Below are positions 1 to 7,586 of a stretch of 33,074 bases of DNA, in pieces. This DNA comes from SLRI01 sp036796215 (GTDB lineage Bacteria; Pseudomonadota; Alphaproteobacteria; Geminicoccales; Geminicoccaceae). Within the stretch, counting starts at the first letter, position 1; each line of letters starts with the position of its first letter. Under the pieces are notes generated by a model. It saw only the letters and a list, made by a program, of their open reading frames with translations, was not told the DNA's origin and ran no database searches. The stretch is from assembly GCA_036796215.1 (NCBI GenBank), contig DAIRDJ010000032.1:1-33074 (forward strand). The letters are read 5' to 3'. The position numbers and the translations under genes are program-made.

Positions 1-488
1 GCGGCCTTCGAGGCACAGTAGGCGACGACGAGCGATTCGCCCCGCCGGCCGGCCTGGCTCGACATATTGATGATCCGACCGCGCCACCTTGGATCCGCTT
101 CGCTCTGCTCGACCATCTGCCGGGCCACGGCCTGCAGGGTGAAGAAGAGGCCCCTGGTGTTGATGTCGAAGTTCTTGTCCCAGTCGGCGCGGCTGACCTC
201 GAGGAGCGGGGCCATGTTGAAGATGGCGGCGTTGTTGACGAGGATGTCGATCCGGCCCGCCTTCGCCACCACGGATGCCACCATGGCGTCGATCGAGGCC
301 TGGTCGGTGACGTCGAGGGGGACAGCGAAGGCGCCCCGGCTGATGACGCTGGCGGTGTCGCTGGCCTCCTTCTCGAGGATGTCGGCGATGACCACGCGCG
401 CCCCTTCCGCGGCGTAGCGCCCGGCGATCGCACGGCCGATGCCGCGCGCCCCGCCGGTGACGATCGCGACTTTTCCTTCGAGCTTCAT
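1..488 (-). CDS. smoS: SDR-family polyol dehydrogenase, sorbitol/L-iditol 2-dehydrogenase-like (partial, 3' end outside window)
   Basis: NAD(P)-dependent short-chain dehydrogenase, probably oxidising a hexitol such as sorbitol to its ketose in the cytoplasm. The first 162 residues are visible. They hold the Rossmann glycine motif TGGARGIG (about residues 11-18), the cofactor-specificity Asp after the second strand (VVIAD), the NNAA motif (about 90) and the active-site Ser in NMSSQAGRRGE; a Tyr-x-x-x-Lys reads as YCASK at the window edge. NMSSQAGRRGE and the ILVNNAA-F segment match SmoS-type sorbitol dehydrogenases as I know them. It is the last visible gene of the smo operon. Its ATG overlaps the DUF1330 stop as ATGA, so translation is probably coupled. 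The substrate is inferred from family and neighbours. Confidence 0.85.
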   Translation of the reverse strand, partial: MKLEGKVAIVTGGARGIGRAIAGRYAAEGARVVIADILEKEASDTASVISRGAFAVPLDVTDQASIDAMVASVVAKAGRIDILVNNAAIFNMAPLLEVSRADWDKNFDINTRGLFFTLQAVARQMVEQSEADPRWRGRIINMSSQAGRRGESLVVAYCASKA

Positions 489-778
489 GGCACGTAGCCC
501 TCGACGATAGCGATGTTCATGGTTGCCGCGCCCTGACGCAGCTTCTTGACCTCGGCATATTCGGGTGAGCGCCAACAGGCATAGGCCGCGGCGCGGTCCG
601 GAAACTCGAGTACGACGAAGCGGGAGCCAGGGAACGCGCCCTCGGCCATGTCGGTTTCGCCGCCACGCACGAGGTAGCGGCCGCCATATTTGGCGATCAC
701 CGCCGGCACGCCGCTCCGGTAGCGCTCGTAGGCTGCAGGATCCGTGACCTCCGCATTGGCGATCAGATAGGCTGGCAT
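485..778 (-). CDS. DUF1330 domain protein
   Basis: A 97-residue cytoplasmic protein that is essentially one DUF1330 domain (dimeric alpha-beta-barrel, ferredoxin-like fold). Hallmarks are the opening MPAYLIAN strand, the Tyr-rich helix DPAAYERYR, the RYLVRGG strand, the VVLEFPD strand and the late EYAEVKKLRQGAA segment. The biochemical role of DUF1330 is not established. Here it lies between two polyol dehydrogenases: 11 bp after the upstream SDR with a good ribosome site (GGGAGAG), and overlapping the downstream SDR by 4 bp. It must be co-transcribed with them, which hints at a role in polyol or ketose handling (inference). The start at 778 was chosen because the domain begins there and the ribosome site fits. 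A longer open frame upstream is the shadow of the neighbouring SDR. A second DUF1330 protein lies at 15610-15996. Confidence 0.85.
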   Translation of the reverse strand: MPAYLIANAEVTDPAAYERYRSGVPAVIAKYGGRYLVRGGETDMAEGAFPGSRFVVLEFPDRAAAYACWRSPEYAEVKKLRQGAATMNIAIVEGYVP

Positions 779-789
779 CGTTCTCTCCC

Positions 790-1560
790 TCACCAGATGG
801 TGTAGCCGCCGTCGACGACGACGACGCTGCCGGTCATCAGCGAGGACGCATCCGAGGCCAGGAAGAGGACGGCCGAGGCGATCTCGTCCGGGCGGCCGCA
901 GCGGTGCATCGGGGTCATCTCGAGCCAGGTCGGCAGCCATTCGGGGTTCTCGCGGCCGCTCTTGGTCATCTCGGTCTCGATGTAGGTGGGGGCCACGGCG
1001 TTGACCCGGACCCCTCTCGTCGCCCACTCGCCGGCGAGCGACTTGGTCAGCATGTGCACGGCAGCCTTGGATGCGTTGTAGTGGCTCTGCGGCTGCGGCT
1101 TGTTGGAGATGATGCCGCTCATTGAGCCGAGATTGACGATGCTGCCCGAGCCCTTTGCCAGCATGTGCTTGCCGAAGGCGCGGTTGCACCAGTAGACGCC
1201 GTTCAGGTTGATATCGATGACCCGATTCCATTCCTCGTCGCTGGTCGTCTCGCTGGGCGAGCCAGTGGCGATGCCGGCATTGGCGACGAGGATGTCGAGC
1301 CGGCCGTGCTTCGCCTGCAGGTCGTCGGCGAGCCTGGTCACGTCGGCGGGCCTGGTCACGTCGAGCGGGACGTACTCGGCTCCGTAGCCCATCGCGTCCA
1401 GATCCGCTGCAGCCTTCGGCCCCGTGGCCGCATCGATCTCGGCAATCACGACGTGCGCCCCGCATTCGGCCAGCGCCCTGGCACTCTCGAAGCCGATGCC
1501 GCGGCCACCGCCGGTGATCACGGCGACGCGGCCCTCGAGGTCGTATTTCTCGAGATACAT
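790..1560 (-). CDS. SDR-family dehydrogenase, galactitol 2-dehydrogenase-like
   Basis: Complete 256-residue classical SDR. It shows TGGGRGIG (about residues 16-23), an acidic residue after strand two (VVIAEID), NAG (about 93), catalytic Ser in NLGSMSG, and Tyr/Lys in YNASK. It ends in the typical VVDGGYTIW tail. NLGSMSGII, the MTPMHRCGRP segment and the GGYT-W terminus resemble galactitol dehydrogenase of Rhodobacter, so oxidation of a polyol to a ketose is likely; the exact substrate cannot be read. It starts 10 bp after smoG, and the smoG TAG stop is part of its ribosome site (AGGAAA). It sits with a polyol transporter and a second polyol SDR, suggesting use of more than one hexitol. Confidence 0.88.
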   Translation of the reverse strand: MYLEKYDLEGRVAVITGGGRGIGFESARALAECGAHVVIAEIDAATGPKAAADLDAMGYGAEYVPLDVTRPADVTRLADDLQAKHGRLDILVANAGIATGSPSETTSDEEWNRVIDINLNGVYWCNRAFGKHMLAKGSGSIVNLGSMSGIISNKPQPQSHYNASKAAVHMLTKSLAGEWATRGVRVNAVAPTYIETEMTKSGRENPEWLPTWLEMTPMHRCGRPDEIASAVLFLASDASSLMTGSVVVVDGGYTIW

Positions 1561-1570
1561 GAGCGTTTTC

Positions 1571-2386
1571 CTATTTGACCGCGCCGAAGGTGAGGCCGCG
1601 GACGAGTTGGCGTTGGCTGAGCCAGCCGAGCACCAGGATGGGGGCGATCGCCATGGTCGAGGCGGCCGAGAGCTTGGCCCAGAAGAGACCCTCAGGGGCC
1701 GAGAACGAGGCGATGAAGGCGGTCAAGGGCGCCGCCTGGGATGTGGTGAGGTTGAGGCTCCAGAAGGCCTCGTTCCAGCAGAGGATGATGGAGAGCAGGG
1801 CCGTCGAGGCGATGCCGGGGACGGCCAGCGGCAGCAGGATATGGCGGATCTCGTCCCAGACACCCGCACCGTCGATCCGCCCGGCCTCGAGGATCGAGAC
1901 CGGCACCTCCTTGAAGAAGGTGAACAGCATCCAGACGATGATCGGCAGGTTCATCAGCGCGTAGACGATAATCAGGCCGGTGCGGGAATCGATCAGGCCG
2001 AGGTCGCGGAAGATCAGGTAGATGGGCACCAGCACGCCCACCGGCGGCAGCATCTTGGTGGACAGCATCCAGAGCAGGGTGCCGCGGGTGCGTTTGGTCG
2101 GGAAGAAGGCCATGGCGTAGGCGGCGGGGACGGCAAGCGCGATGCCGAGGAGCGTGGCCCCCACGGAAATGACGATGCTGTTGGTGGCGAAACGCACATA
2201 GTTGGCGCGCGCCTGCACGGCGGCATAGTTCTCGAGAGTCGGCTCGAAGATGATCGAGGGCGGGGTCGAGACGGCGTCGATCTCGGTCTTGAACGAGGTG
2301 AGGAAGGTCCAGAAGATCGGAAAGAAGATCAAGAGCGCCACGAGCCAGCCGAGCACGCCGACCCAGAGGGGGGTTTTGGTGTTCAT
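1571..2386 (-). CDS. smoG: Polyol ABC transporter permease (MalG family)
   Basis: Inner-membrane permease of a carbohydrate-uptake ABC transporter (CUT1), 271 residues with about six membrane segments. The first is near residues 8-28. The ATPase-docking EAA loop is visible as EAGRIDGAGVWDEI (about residues 166-179). The LSTKMLPPVGVLVPIYLIF stretch, the PLTAFIASFSAPEGLF segment and the RGLTFGAVK terminus closely match SmoG of the sorbitol/mannitol system in Rhodobacter as I recall it. The gap to smoF is only 3 bp, so translation is probably coupled. The partner ATPase (SmoK type) is not in the window and may lie beyond position 1. Confidence 0.92.
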   Translation of the reverse strand: MNTKTPLWVGVLGWLVALLIFFPIFWTFLTSFKTEIDAVSTPPSIIFEPTLENYAAVQARANYVRFATNSIVISVGATLLGIALAVPAAYAMAFFPTKRTRGTLLWMLSTKMLPPVGVLVPIYLIFRDLGLIDSRTGLIIVYALMNLPIIVWMLFTFFKEVPVSILEAGRIDGAGVWDEIRHILLPLAVPGIASTALLSIILCWNEAFWSLNLTTSQAAPLTAFIASFSAPEGLFWAKLSAASTMAIAPILVLGWLSQRQLVRGLTFGAVK

Positions 2387-2389
2387 CGC

Positions 2390-3265
2390 TCAGACTTCCA
2401 GCGTACGGGCGACGGTGCGCACCAGGAAGATGGCGACGATGTTGGCGAGGATGATGGCGATCACCCCGCCGGCCGAGGCGTAGCCGACGTCGAACTCCAG
2501 AAGTGCCTTGACGTAGATGAAGTAGGCGAGGTTGGTGGTGGCGAGGCCCGGCCCGCCAGAGGTGGTGACGTAGATCTCGGCGAAGATGGTGAGAAAGAAG
2601 ATCGTCTCGATCATGATGACGACGCTGATCGCCCGCCTGAGATGCGGGACGATGACGTAGAAGAACATGGCGAAGGGCCCGGCACCGTCGATCCTGGCCG
2701 CCTCCTTCTGCTCGTCGTCGAGCGACTGCAGGGCGGTGAAGATGATCAGGAAGGCGAAGGGGGTCCATTGCCACGAGACGATCATGATGATCGAGGCCAT
2801 CGGCAGGCTGGCAAACCAGTCGATGGGGGCAAGGCCGACCGAGCGCGTGAGGAAGGCGGAGATGCCGTTGACCGGGTGCAACAGCATGTTCTTCCACACG
2901 AGCGCACTGACGGTCGGCATGACGAAGAAGGGGGCGATGACCAGGACCCGGCAGATGCCGTTGCCCCAGAAGGGCTGGTCGTAGAGGACCGCGAGCAGCG
3001 TGCCCAGCACCACGGTGATGACCAGCACCGAGCCCACCAGGACCAGCGTGTTCCACATCGCCGTGAAGAGCGACGGGTCGTCGAGCAGGAACTGGTAGTT
3101 CTCGAAGCCGGCAAAGCCGGTGAGGAAGGGGTTCAGGAGGTTGTAGCGCTGGAAGCTGAACCAGACGGTCATGGCCAAGGGCACGATCATCCAGAGCAGC
3201 AGCACGCCCACGGCGGGGGCGACGAGCGGCAATGTCTTGACGTTCGGCGACGCACCAGCGGCCAT
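2390..3265 (-). CDS. smoF: Polyol ABC transporter permease (MalF family)
   Basis: Inner-membrane permease, 291 residues, partner of SmoG. There is a hydrophobic first segment (about residues 12-36), then the periplasmic loop typical of short MalF proteins (FSFQRYNLLNP), further membrane helices, and the EAA loop EAARIDGAGPFAMFF before helix 5. The IFAEIYVTTSGGPG motif and the LAYFIYVKALLEFDVGYASA segment are standard for sorbitol/mannitol permeases of this family. It starts 81 bp downstream of smoE; that gap holds a strong hairpin (3296-3330). It is followed at once by smoG. The start codon lies close to the first membrane helix, so it is unlikely to be further downstream. Confidence 0.92.
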   Translation of the reverse strand: MAAGASPNVKTLPLVAPAVGVLLLWMIVPLAMTVWFSFQRYNLLNPFLTGFAGFENYQFLLDDPSLFTAMWNTLVLVGSVLVITVVLGTLLAVLYDQPFWGNGICRVLVIAPFFVMPTVSALVWKNMLLHPVNGISAFLTRSVGLAPIDWFASLPMASIIMIVSWQWTPFAFLIIFTALQSLDDEQKEAARIDGAGPFAMFFYVIVPHLRRAISVVIMIETIFFLTIFAEIYVTTSGGPGLATTNLAYFIYVKALLEFDVGYASAGGVIAIILANIVAIFLVRTVARTLEV

Positions 3266-3295
3266 CCACCCGTCCTTTCGTGGCGGCGTTGGTCG

Positions 3296-3330
3296 CGGGT
3301 GGCCGGCAGCAGCGCGCTGCCGGCCACCCG
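3296..3330 (-). terminator. Intercistronic hairpin between smoE and smoF
   Basis: Perfect 15-nt arms (CGGGTGGCCGGCAGC and its complement) around a 5-nt loop (AGCGC), 16 bp after the smoE stop. No T tract follows. Such hairpins after a binding-protein gene are known to stabilise its message or partly stop transcription, giving more binding protein than permease (as between malE and malF). The structure is seen; the role is inferred. Confidence 0.7.
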
Positions 3331-3346
3331 CTCGAGACGGTGTCGG

Positions 3347-4657
3347 CTACTTGATGTAGCCGGCCTGGGTCATGGTCCGCTCGGTGGCGGCTTGCGAGGT
3401 CTCGAGCGCCTGCTCGACCGTCATCTGGCCGGTGAGCGCTGCCGCCACGTTCTGCCCGACCATCGTGCCGATGCCCTGGAACTCCGGGATCGCCACGTAC
3501 TGGATGCCGGTGTAGGGCACGGGCTCGAGCGTCGCGTTCGCGGGGTCGGCGGCGAGCATGGCGTCGAGGACGAAGCCGGCGAAGGGTGCGGCGTCGATGT
3601 ACTCCTGGATCTCGTAGGTGCTCTGCCGGGTGCCCGGAGGGGCCGCGACCCAGCCCTCGGTCTCGCCGACCAGCCGGACATAGTCCTTCGAGGTCGCCCA
3701 CTTCATGAAGTCCTTGGCGACCTCGGCCTTCTGCGAGGACGCCGGCACGGCGAGCGACCAGGCCCAGAACCAGCCGGTGCCCTTGTCCGTCACCTGCTTG
3801 GGGGCGAGGGTAAACGCGGTCTGATCGGCCACCCGGCTCTCGTTGGGATTGAAGATGTAGCCGGCGGCCGAGGTGGCATCGACCCAGGTGGCGCAGTTGC
3901 CCGACGCGAAGAGGGCGCGGTTCTCGTTGTGGCCGTTGGTGCTGACACCGGGCGGGCCGTAATTGGTCATCAGCTCGACATAGTAGCCGACCGCGTTGAC
4001 CCAGGGCTCGGAGGTGAGCTGCGGGTTCCACTCCATGTCGAACCAGCGGCCGCCGAAGGCGTTCACCATGGGACCCACGAACGCCATGTTCTCGCCCCAG
4101 CCGGGCTTGCCGCGCTGGCAGGTGCCGTAGATCTGGTTGTCCGGGTCGTGCAGCTGGGCCGCGAACTCCATCAGCTGGTCGTAGGTCGGCTGCTCGGGCA
4201 TCTCGATGCCGGCGGCGTCGAACAGGTCCTTGCGGTAGAAGGTGAACGAGCTTTCGGCGTAGAACGGCACGGCGTAGAGGGTGCCGTCATGGCTGAGGCC
4301 GGCGCGCACGCTCTCGAAGATGTCGTCGTAGTCGTAGTCGTCGCCGAAATCACCGACCGGGACGAGCCAATCCTGGGCACCCCAGATGGGCGCCTCGTAG
4401 GAGCCGATGGTGATGATGTCGAACTGGCCGCCGCCTGTGGCGATGTCGGTGGTCACGCGCTGGCGGAGCACGTTCTCTTCCAGCACCACCCACTCGATCG
4501 AGTTGCCGGTTGCCTCTTCCCATTGCGCGGAGAGGTTCTGCATGATGATCATGTCGGAATTGTTGACCGTGGCGATGGTGATCGTCTCGGCCGAGGCGAG
4601 CGAGGTGCCGCCCAGAAGTGCAGCCGTGAGCCCGGCTGCGACGAGGATCCGCCGCAT
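3347..4657 (-). CDS. smoE: Polyol ABC transporter periplasmic binding protein
   Basis: Extracellular solute-binding protein of family 1, 436 residues. A Sec signal peptide is clear: MRRILVAAGLTAALLGG then ASAE, with cleavage near residue 23. The mature part begins ETITIATVNNSDM. It carries DIATGGGQFDIITIGSYEAPIWG and the late WVAAPPGTR region, matching SmoE-like sorbitol/mannitol binding proteins. The start was placed at 4657, not the longer in-frame 4690, because 4657 opens directly on the signal peptide and has AGGGAGAG at good spacing. It heads the smo operon. An 11-nt inverted repeat lies just upstream (4679-4711). Hexitol specificity is inferred from family resemblance and the dehydrogenases in the same operon. 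Confidence 0.92.
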   Translation of the reverse strand: MRRILVAAGLTAALLGGTSLASAETITIATVNNSDMIIMQNLSAQWEEATGNSIEWVVLEENVLRQRVTTDIATGGGQFDIITIGSYEAPIWGAQDWLVPVGDFGDDYDYDDIFESVRAGLSHDGTLYAVPFYAESSFTFYRKDLFDAAGIEMPEQPTYDQLMEFAAQLHDPDNQIYGTCQRGKPGWGENMAFVGPMVNAFGGRWFDMEWNPQLTSEPWVNAVGYYVELMTNYGPPGVSTNGHNENRALFASGNCATWVDATSAAGYIFNPNESRVADQTAFTLAPKQVTDKGTGWFWAWSLAVPASSQKAEVAKDFMKWATSKDYVRLVGETEGWVAAPPGTRQSTYEIQEYIDAAPFAGFVLDAMLAADPANATLEPVPYTGIQYVAIPEFQGIGTMVGQNVAAALTGQMTVEQALETSQAATERTMTQAGYIK

Positions 4658-4678
4658 GGTGTTTCTCTCCCTGTCTGA

Positions 4679-4711
4679 CGTCCGGGACACCGCTCCCGGT
4701 TGTCCCGGACG
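4679..4711. promoter_or_regulatory. Perfect inverted repeat upstream of smoE (operator or terminator)
   Basis: Arms CGTCCGGGACA (4679-4689) and TGTCCCGGACG (4701-4711) are exact complements around an 11-bp spacer. The site is 21 bp before the smoE ATG and 23 bp after the stop of the preceding gene. The 22-bp centre-to-centre spacing (two helical turns) suits a dimeric regulator that would block the operon start. As RNA it would also make a hairpin ending the upstream gene. No regulator gene lies beside it. Confidence 0.55.
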
Positions 4712-4734
4712 AATCGGTCAGCTGCCCGAGAATG

Positions 4735-5517
4735 TCAAGGAAGGTCGGCGACTTGCCCGTCGGCTCGAGGGCGAGGCTCGAGGGTGAAGTGATGCAGGAT
4801 GTCGCGGCCCATCGGGATGGCCGTGCCCTCGAGCCGGAGCGCCTCGTTCATGCTGGCGATCGCGGCGCCGCTGATCGCCGGCCGGCCGGCGCCGATGATG
4901 ACCGGCGAGATGCAGATCTCGAGGATGTCGAGGCAGCCGGCATAGAGGAAGCGCGAGACGGTCTGGCCGCCGCCTTCGATGAAGATGCGGTTCAGGCCGC
5001 GGGCCGTGAGTGCTGCGAGCACCGCCTCGGGCCGGCAGCCACCGGCATCGGCCGCGACCTTGACGACCTCGGCCCGGCCGAGCCGCTGCCGGTCGACCGC
5101 AGCCTCGGCGCAAAGGACGAGCGTTGGCGGGCCATCCTGGAAGATGCCGAAATCGGCGGTCAGCGTGCGGCGACTGTCGATCACCACCCGGACCGGTGAC
5201 GGGCCCTCGACCAGCCGGGTGGTGAGCTTGGGATTGTCATGGCGGACGGTGCCGGCGCCGACCAGGACGGCGTCGGCGAGGGCCCGCAGGCGGTGCAGGT
5301 GGGTGATGTTCTCGGGCCCGGTCACCGCCTCGGCATGGCCGCTCAGCGTCGCGATCCGGCCGTCCAGGCTCTGGCCGAGATGGCCGAGCACCACCCGCCC
5401 GGGTGCCGCGAAGTCGCGATAGGCGATGGCCAGTGGGTCGGTCGTGGCGAAGGCCGGCAGATCCCTGCTGGCGAGCAGCGTCGCCCAATAGGCATCGGGA
5501 TCGAGGCCGGCCCTCAC
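4735..5517 (-). CDS. RibD C-terminal (reductase) domain protein
   Basis: A 260-residue NADPH-dependent reductase of the RibD-C / dihydrofolate-reductase-like fold. The core starts near residue 40 with VVLGHLGQSLDGRIA, followed by HRLRALADAVLVGAGTVRHDNP, VVIDSRRTL and IFIEGGGQTVSRFL. These are the conserved substrate and NADPH motifs of the pyrimidine reductase half of RibD. The zinc deaminase half is missing. About 40 N-terminal residues outside the domain (AYWATLLASRD) precede it. The start is GTG, overlapping the FkbM stop as GTGA, so translation is probably coupled. Whether it reduces a riboflavin precursor or another pyrimidine/pterin is unknown; a GTP cyclohydrolase II gene exists 12 kb away but is not linked. 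Confidence 0.8.
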   Translation of the reverse strand: MRAGLDPDAYWATLLASRDLPAFATTDPLAIAYRDFAAPGRVVLGHLGQSLDGRIATLSGHAEAVTGPENITHLHRLRALADAVLVGAGTVRHDNPKLTTRLVEGPSPVRVVIDSRRTLTADFGIFQDGPPTLVLCAEAAVDRQRLGRAEVVKVAADAGGCRPEAVLAALTARGLNRIFIEGGGQTVSRFLYAGCLDILEICISPVIIGAGRPAISGAAIASMNEALRLEGTAIPMGRDILHHFTLEPRPRADGQVADLP

Positions 5518-6266
5518 GGGTCCTGGCGCCTGGCGTAGATGTCGCCCGAGAAGTCCTGGCCTTCATGCGCGTCGAGCCAGGCCTCGAGCCGCGGCCGGAG
5601 GACGAAATCCGGCCATTCGAGCGCGAGGCTTTCGCCGCGCGAGAGGTTGAACGACCAGGCCGCCAGGGCCTCGAGCCGATCGAGGCAGGCACGGGCCGTC
5701 TCGATGCGACCGGCGAGGAACTCGAAGGAGACGAGGCCCGGCGCCCGGCTCAGGCCTTGGAGTGCTGCCTCCTCCAGGCCCTCGATATCGAGCTTCAGGA
5801 AGTCGGGCAGGCCGTGCCGGGCGATCAGCTGCTCGAGGGTGACGGCCGGCACCCGGACGCTCTCGCCCCAGCGCACCGCCCGAAAGGAGGGAATGGCGGC
5901 GACCCCGGCGATGAAGCTTTGCGATGCCGTGGTGACGGTCGGGGTGGCGGCACTGATGAAGAGCTCGATCTCGCCGGGTTCGGCGGCGATCGCCACCTCC
6001 TCGAGCACGATCCCCGGCCGGTGTCGGAAGAGATGGCGCAGAAAAGTGGCGAAGTCGGGCTGCGGCTCGACCGCCACCACCCGGCAGCCGAGCTGCTGGA
6101 AGGCGAGGCTGCGGTTGCCGACGTGGGCTCCGATGTCGAAGCAGAGGCCACCCTCCGGGATGAGCTCGCCGTAGAAGGCGCGCCGCCGGCGGCCGCTGCC
6201 GGGCGGCCAGTAGTACATGAGAAGCGAGCGGCCGAGGCCGCGGGCTCGGGCGAGAAGATTGGCCAA
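5514..6266 (-). CDS. FkbM-family SAM-dependent methyltransferase
   Basis: Probable O-methyltransferase acting on a sugar or similar small group. The SAM-binding fold is visible: LCFDIGAHVGNRSLAF (motif I), VVAVEPQP (acidic end of strand two), and FLKLDIEGLEEAALQG, the KxDIEG signature of FkbM proteins. The start is uncertain. An ATG at 6350 would overlap yceI by 74 bp and add residues that look like an out-of-frame reading of yceI. TTG at 6266, 10 bp after the yceI stop, fits the gene spacing; ATG at 6218 is another option. It is the middle gene of the yceI-fkbM-ribD-like group. The acceptor is unknown. Confidence 0.82.
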   Translation of the reverse strand: MANLLARARGLGRSLLMYYWPPGSGRRRRAFYGELIPEGGLCFDIGAHVGNRSLAFQQLGCRVVAVEPQPDFATFLRHLFRHRPGIVLEEVAIAAEPGEIELFISAATPTVTTASQSFIAGVAAIPSFRAVRWGESVRVPAVTLEQLIARHGLPDFLKLDIEGLEEAALQGLSRAPGLVSFEFLAGRIETARACLDRLEALAAWSFNLSRGESLALEWPDFVLRPRLEAWLDAHEGQDFSGDIYARRQDP

Positions 6267-6276
6267 GGGGTGGCTC

Positions 6277-6927
6277 TCAATCCTGGCGGATGGCTTCGAT
6301 CTCGAAGGTGAGTGCCACCTCGTCGCCGACGAGGCCACCCTCGAGCGCATACGTGCTGCCGAACGCGCTGCGCTCGATCACGGTCGCGGCGGAGACCCCG
6401 ACGACATAGTTGGAGCCCCAGGGATAGGCGCCGATCTTGTTGAGCTCGACGTCGAGCGTCACCGGCCGGGTGACGCCGCGGACGGTGAGGTCGCCCGTGA
6501 CCCGGCCGTGCGTGTCGGAGAGCGGCTCGGCCTCGGTCATGACGAAGCGGATCAGGGGGTGCGCCTCGGCATCGAGGAAATCGCCGCTGCGCAGGTGATT
6601 GTCGCGGGCCTCGTGGTTGCTGAAGACGCTCTTGGGGTCGATCTCCACGACGAGATCGGCGAGCTCGCGGCTGGTTTCGTCGAAGGCGAAGCTGCCCGAG
6701 CCCTCGAGGAACATGCCGAGCTGCTGCTGATAGCCGATATGGCTTGCCGCGAAGAGGATCGAGAAATGCTCGGGGTCGATGACGTAGCGCGCCATTTCCG
6801 CCCGGGCGGGGCCGCTCACCAGGCCGCCGATCATGACGAGGCACGCGGTGAGCCGGATGCCGGTTGCAATCGCCCGGCGGCCGGCGGGCCCAACGGCGGC
6901 AAACGGAAGGGTTGAACTCTGCGGCAT
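6277..6927 (-). CDS. YceI-family periplasmic lipid-binding protein
   Basis: A 216-residue exported protein. A long N-region with Arg pairs is followed by a hydrophobic stretch and ARA cleavage near residue 43. The mature part is a YceI lipocalin-like barrel: YVIDPEHFSILFAASHIGY at the start, VEIDPKSVFSNHEARDNHLRSGDFLDAEAHP in the middle (the hallmark block), then GDLTVRGVTRPVTLDVEL. YceI proteins bind isoprenoid-type lipids in the periplasm. The ATG has GGGGAAA just upstream. It begins a tight group with fkbM and the RibD-like gene, but no functional link among the three is obvious. Confidence 0.9.
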   Translation of the reverse strand: MPQSSTLPFAAVGPAGRRAIATGIRLTACLVMIGGLVSGPARAEMARYVIDPEHFSILFAASHIGYQQQLGMFLEGSGSFAFDETSRELADLVVEIDPKSVFSNHEARDNHLRSGDFLDAEAHPLIRFVMTEAEPLSDTHGRVTGDLTVRGVTRPVTLDVELNKIGAYPWGSNYVVGVSAATVIERSAFGSTYALEGGLVGDEVALTFEIEAIRQD

Positions 6928-7059
6928 GGTTTCCCCGGTGCGGCGGCGATCGATCGTGATCGCCAGGATATTAGCGCCCGATGCCGCCGCGACCAGCGCG
7001 CGGTTGAAACAGGCCTCACGAATGTCACGAAAGGCAAAGGGCTTGGCCGGCTTTCCACA

Positions 7060-7392
7060 TTATCCACAAGGGGCGGCCGGGACCTCGGCCGGCGGCGTTC
7101 CAGGAGCGCTGCGGGCGGTGCCGAGGGCGGCCGCACTGCCGGCGGCCACAGCTCTGCGGCAGGGGCGGAACCGACGTGTTACCCATTGTTCTTGCAACCT
7201 TTAGCAGGTGCTTGTCCACCTCCTGGGCGAACTTTCTGGGCACCCCACTGGTATTCAACCCGAGCGGCCTGGGATCGACCGTGGAGGGGTCGGCGTGTAC
7301 CGCGTCTTATCCACAAGTTCGGGGATAGGCTTGTTCACCGGGGTGTGGATGACCTGTCGAGCAACTGTCATTCGCCTTTCACATCATGCACA
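7060..7392. other. DnaA-box cluster in a 659-bp non-coding region (origin candidate)
   Basis: The gap 6928-7586 between divergent genes contains no credible ORF. It has two perfect DnaA boxes TTATCCACA (7060-7068 and 7307-7315). Near matches are TTGTCCACC (7212-7220), TTGTTCACC (7331-7339), TGTGGATGA (7344-7352, opposite strand) and TCATGCACA (7384-7392). Perfect boxes are rare by chance in such GC-rich DNA. The arrangement fits a replication origin or another DnaA-binding control site. A clear AT-rich unwinding element is not seen, and the classic alphaproteobacterial neighbour hemE is absent. Confidence 0.45.
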
Positions 7393-7586
7393 TGGCCCCG
7401 GCCTTTGGCGGAGCGTCCGCTTATCTCGTATTGCGCGAACTGGGCGTAATGTTATTCGCCTTGCTCGCCTGACCACCGCCTATCGTCAGCGGCACCGGCA
7501 CCTGCTAGGACGGGGCTCGGTGCCGCACGGCCGTTTTCTGAGCGGACCGGTTGGCCGCTCCGCCCCTCTCATGAAAGAACGACGAC

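Noticed and set aside
1424..4678. Very long open frame (over 1,000 codons) on the plus strand across the smo operon
   Set aside because: Antisense shadow of smoE, smoF and smoG; the composition is Gly/Arg/Asp-rich with no recognisable domain, and the minus-strand genes have clear motifs and ribosome sites.
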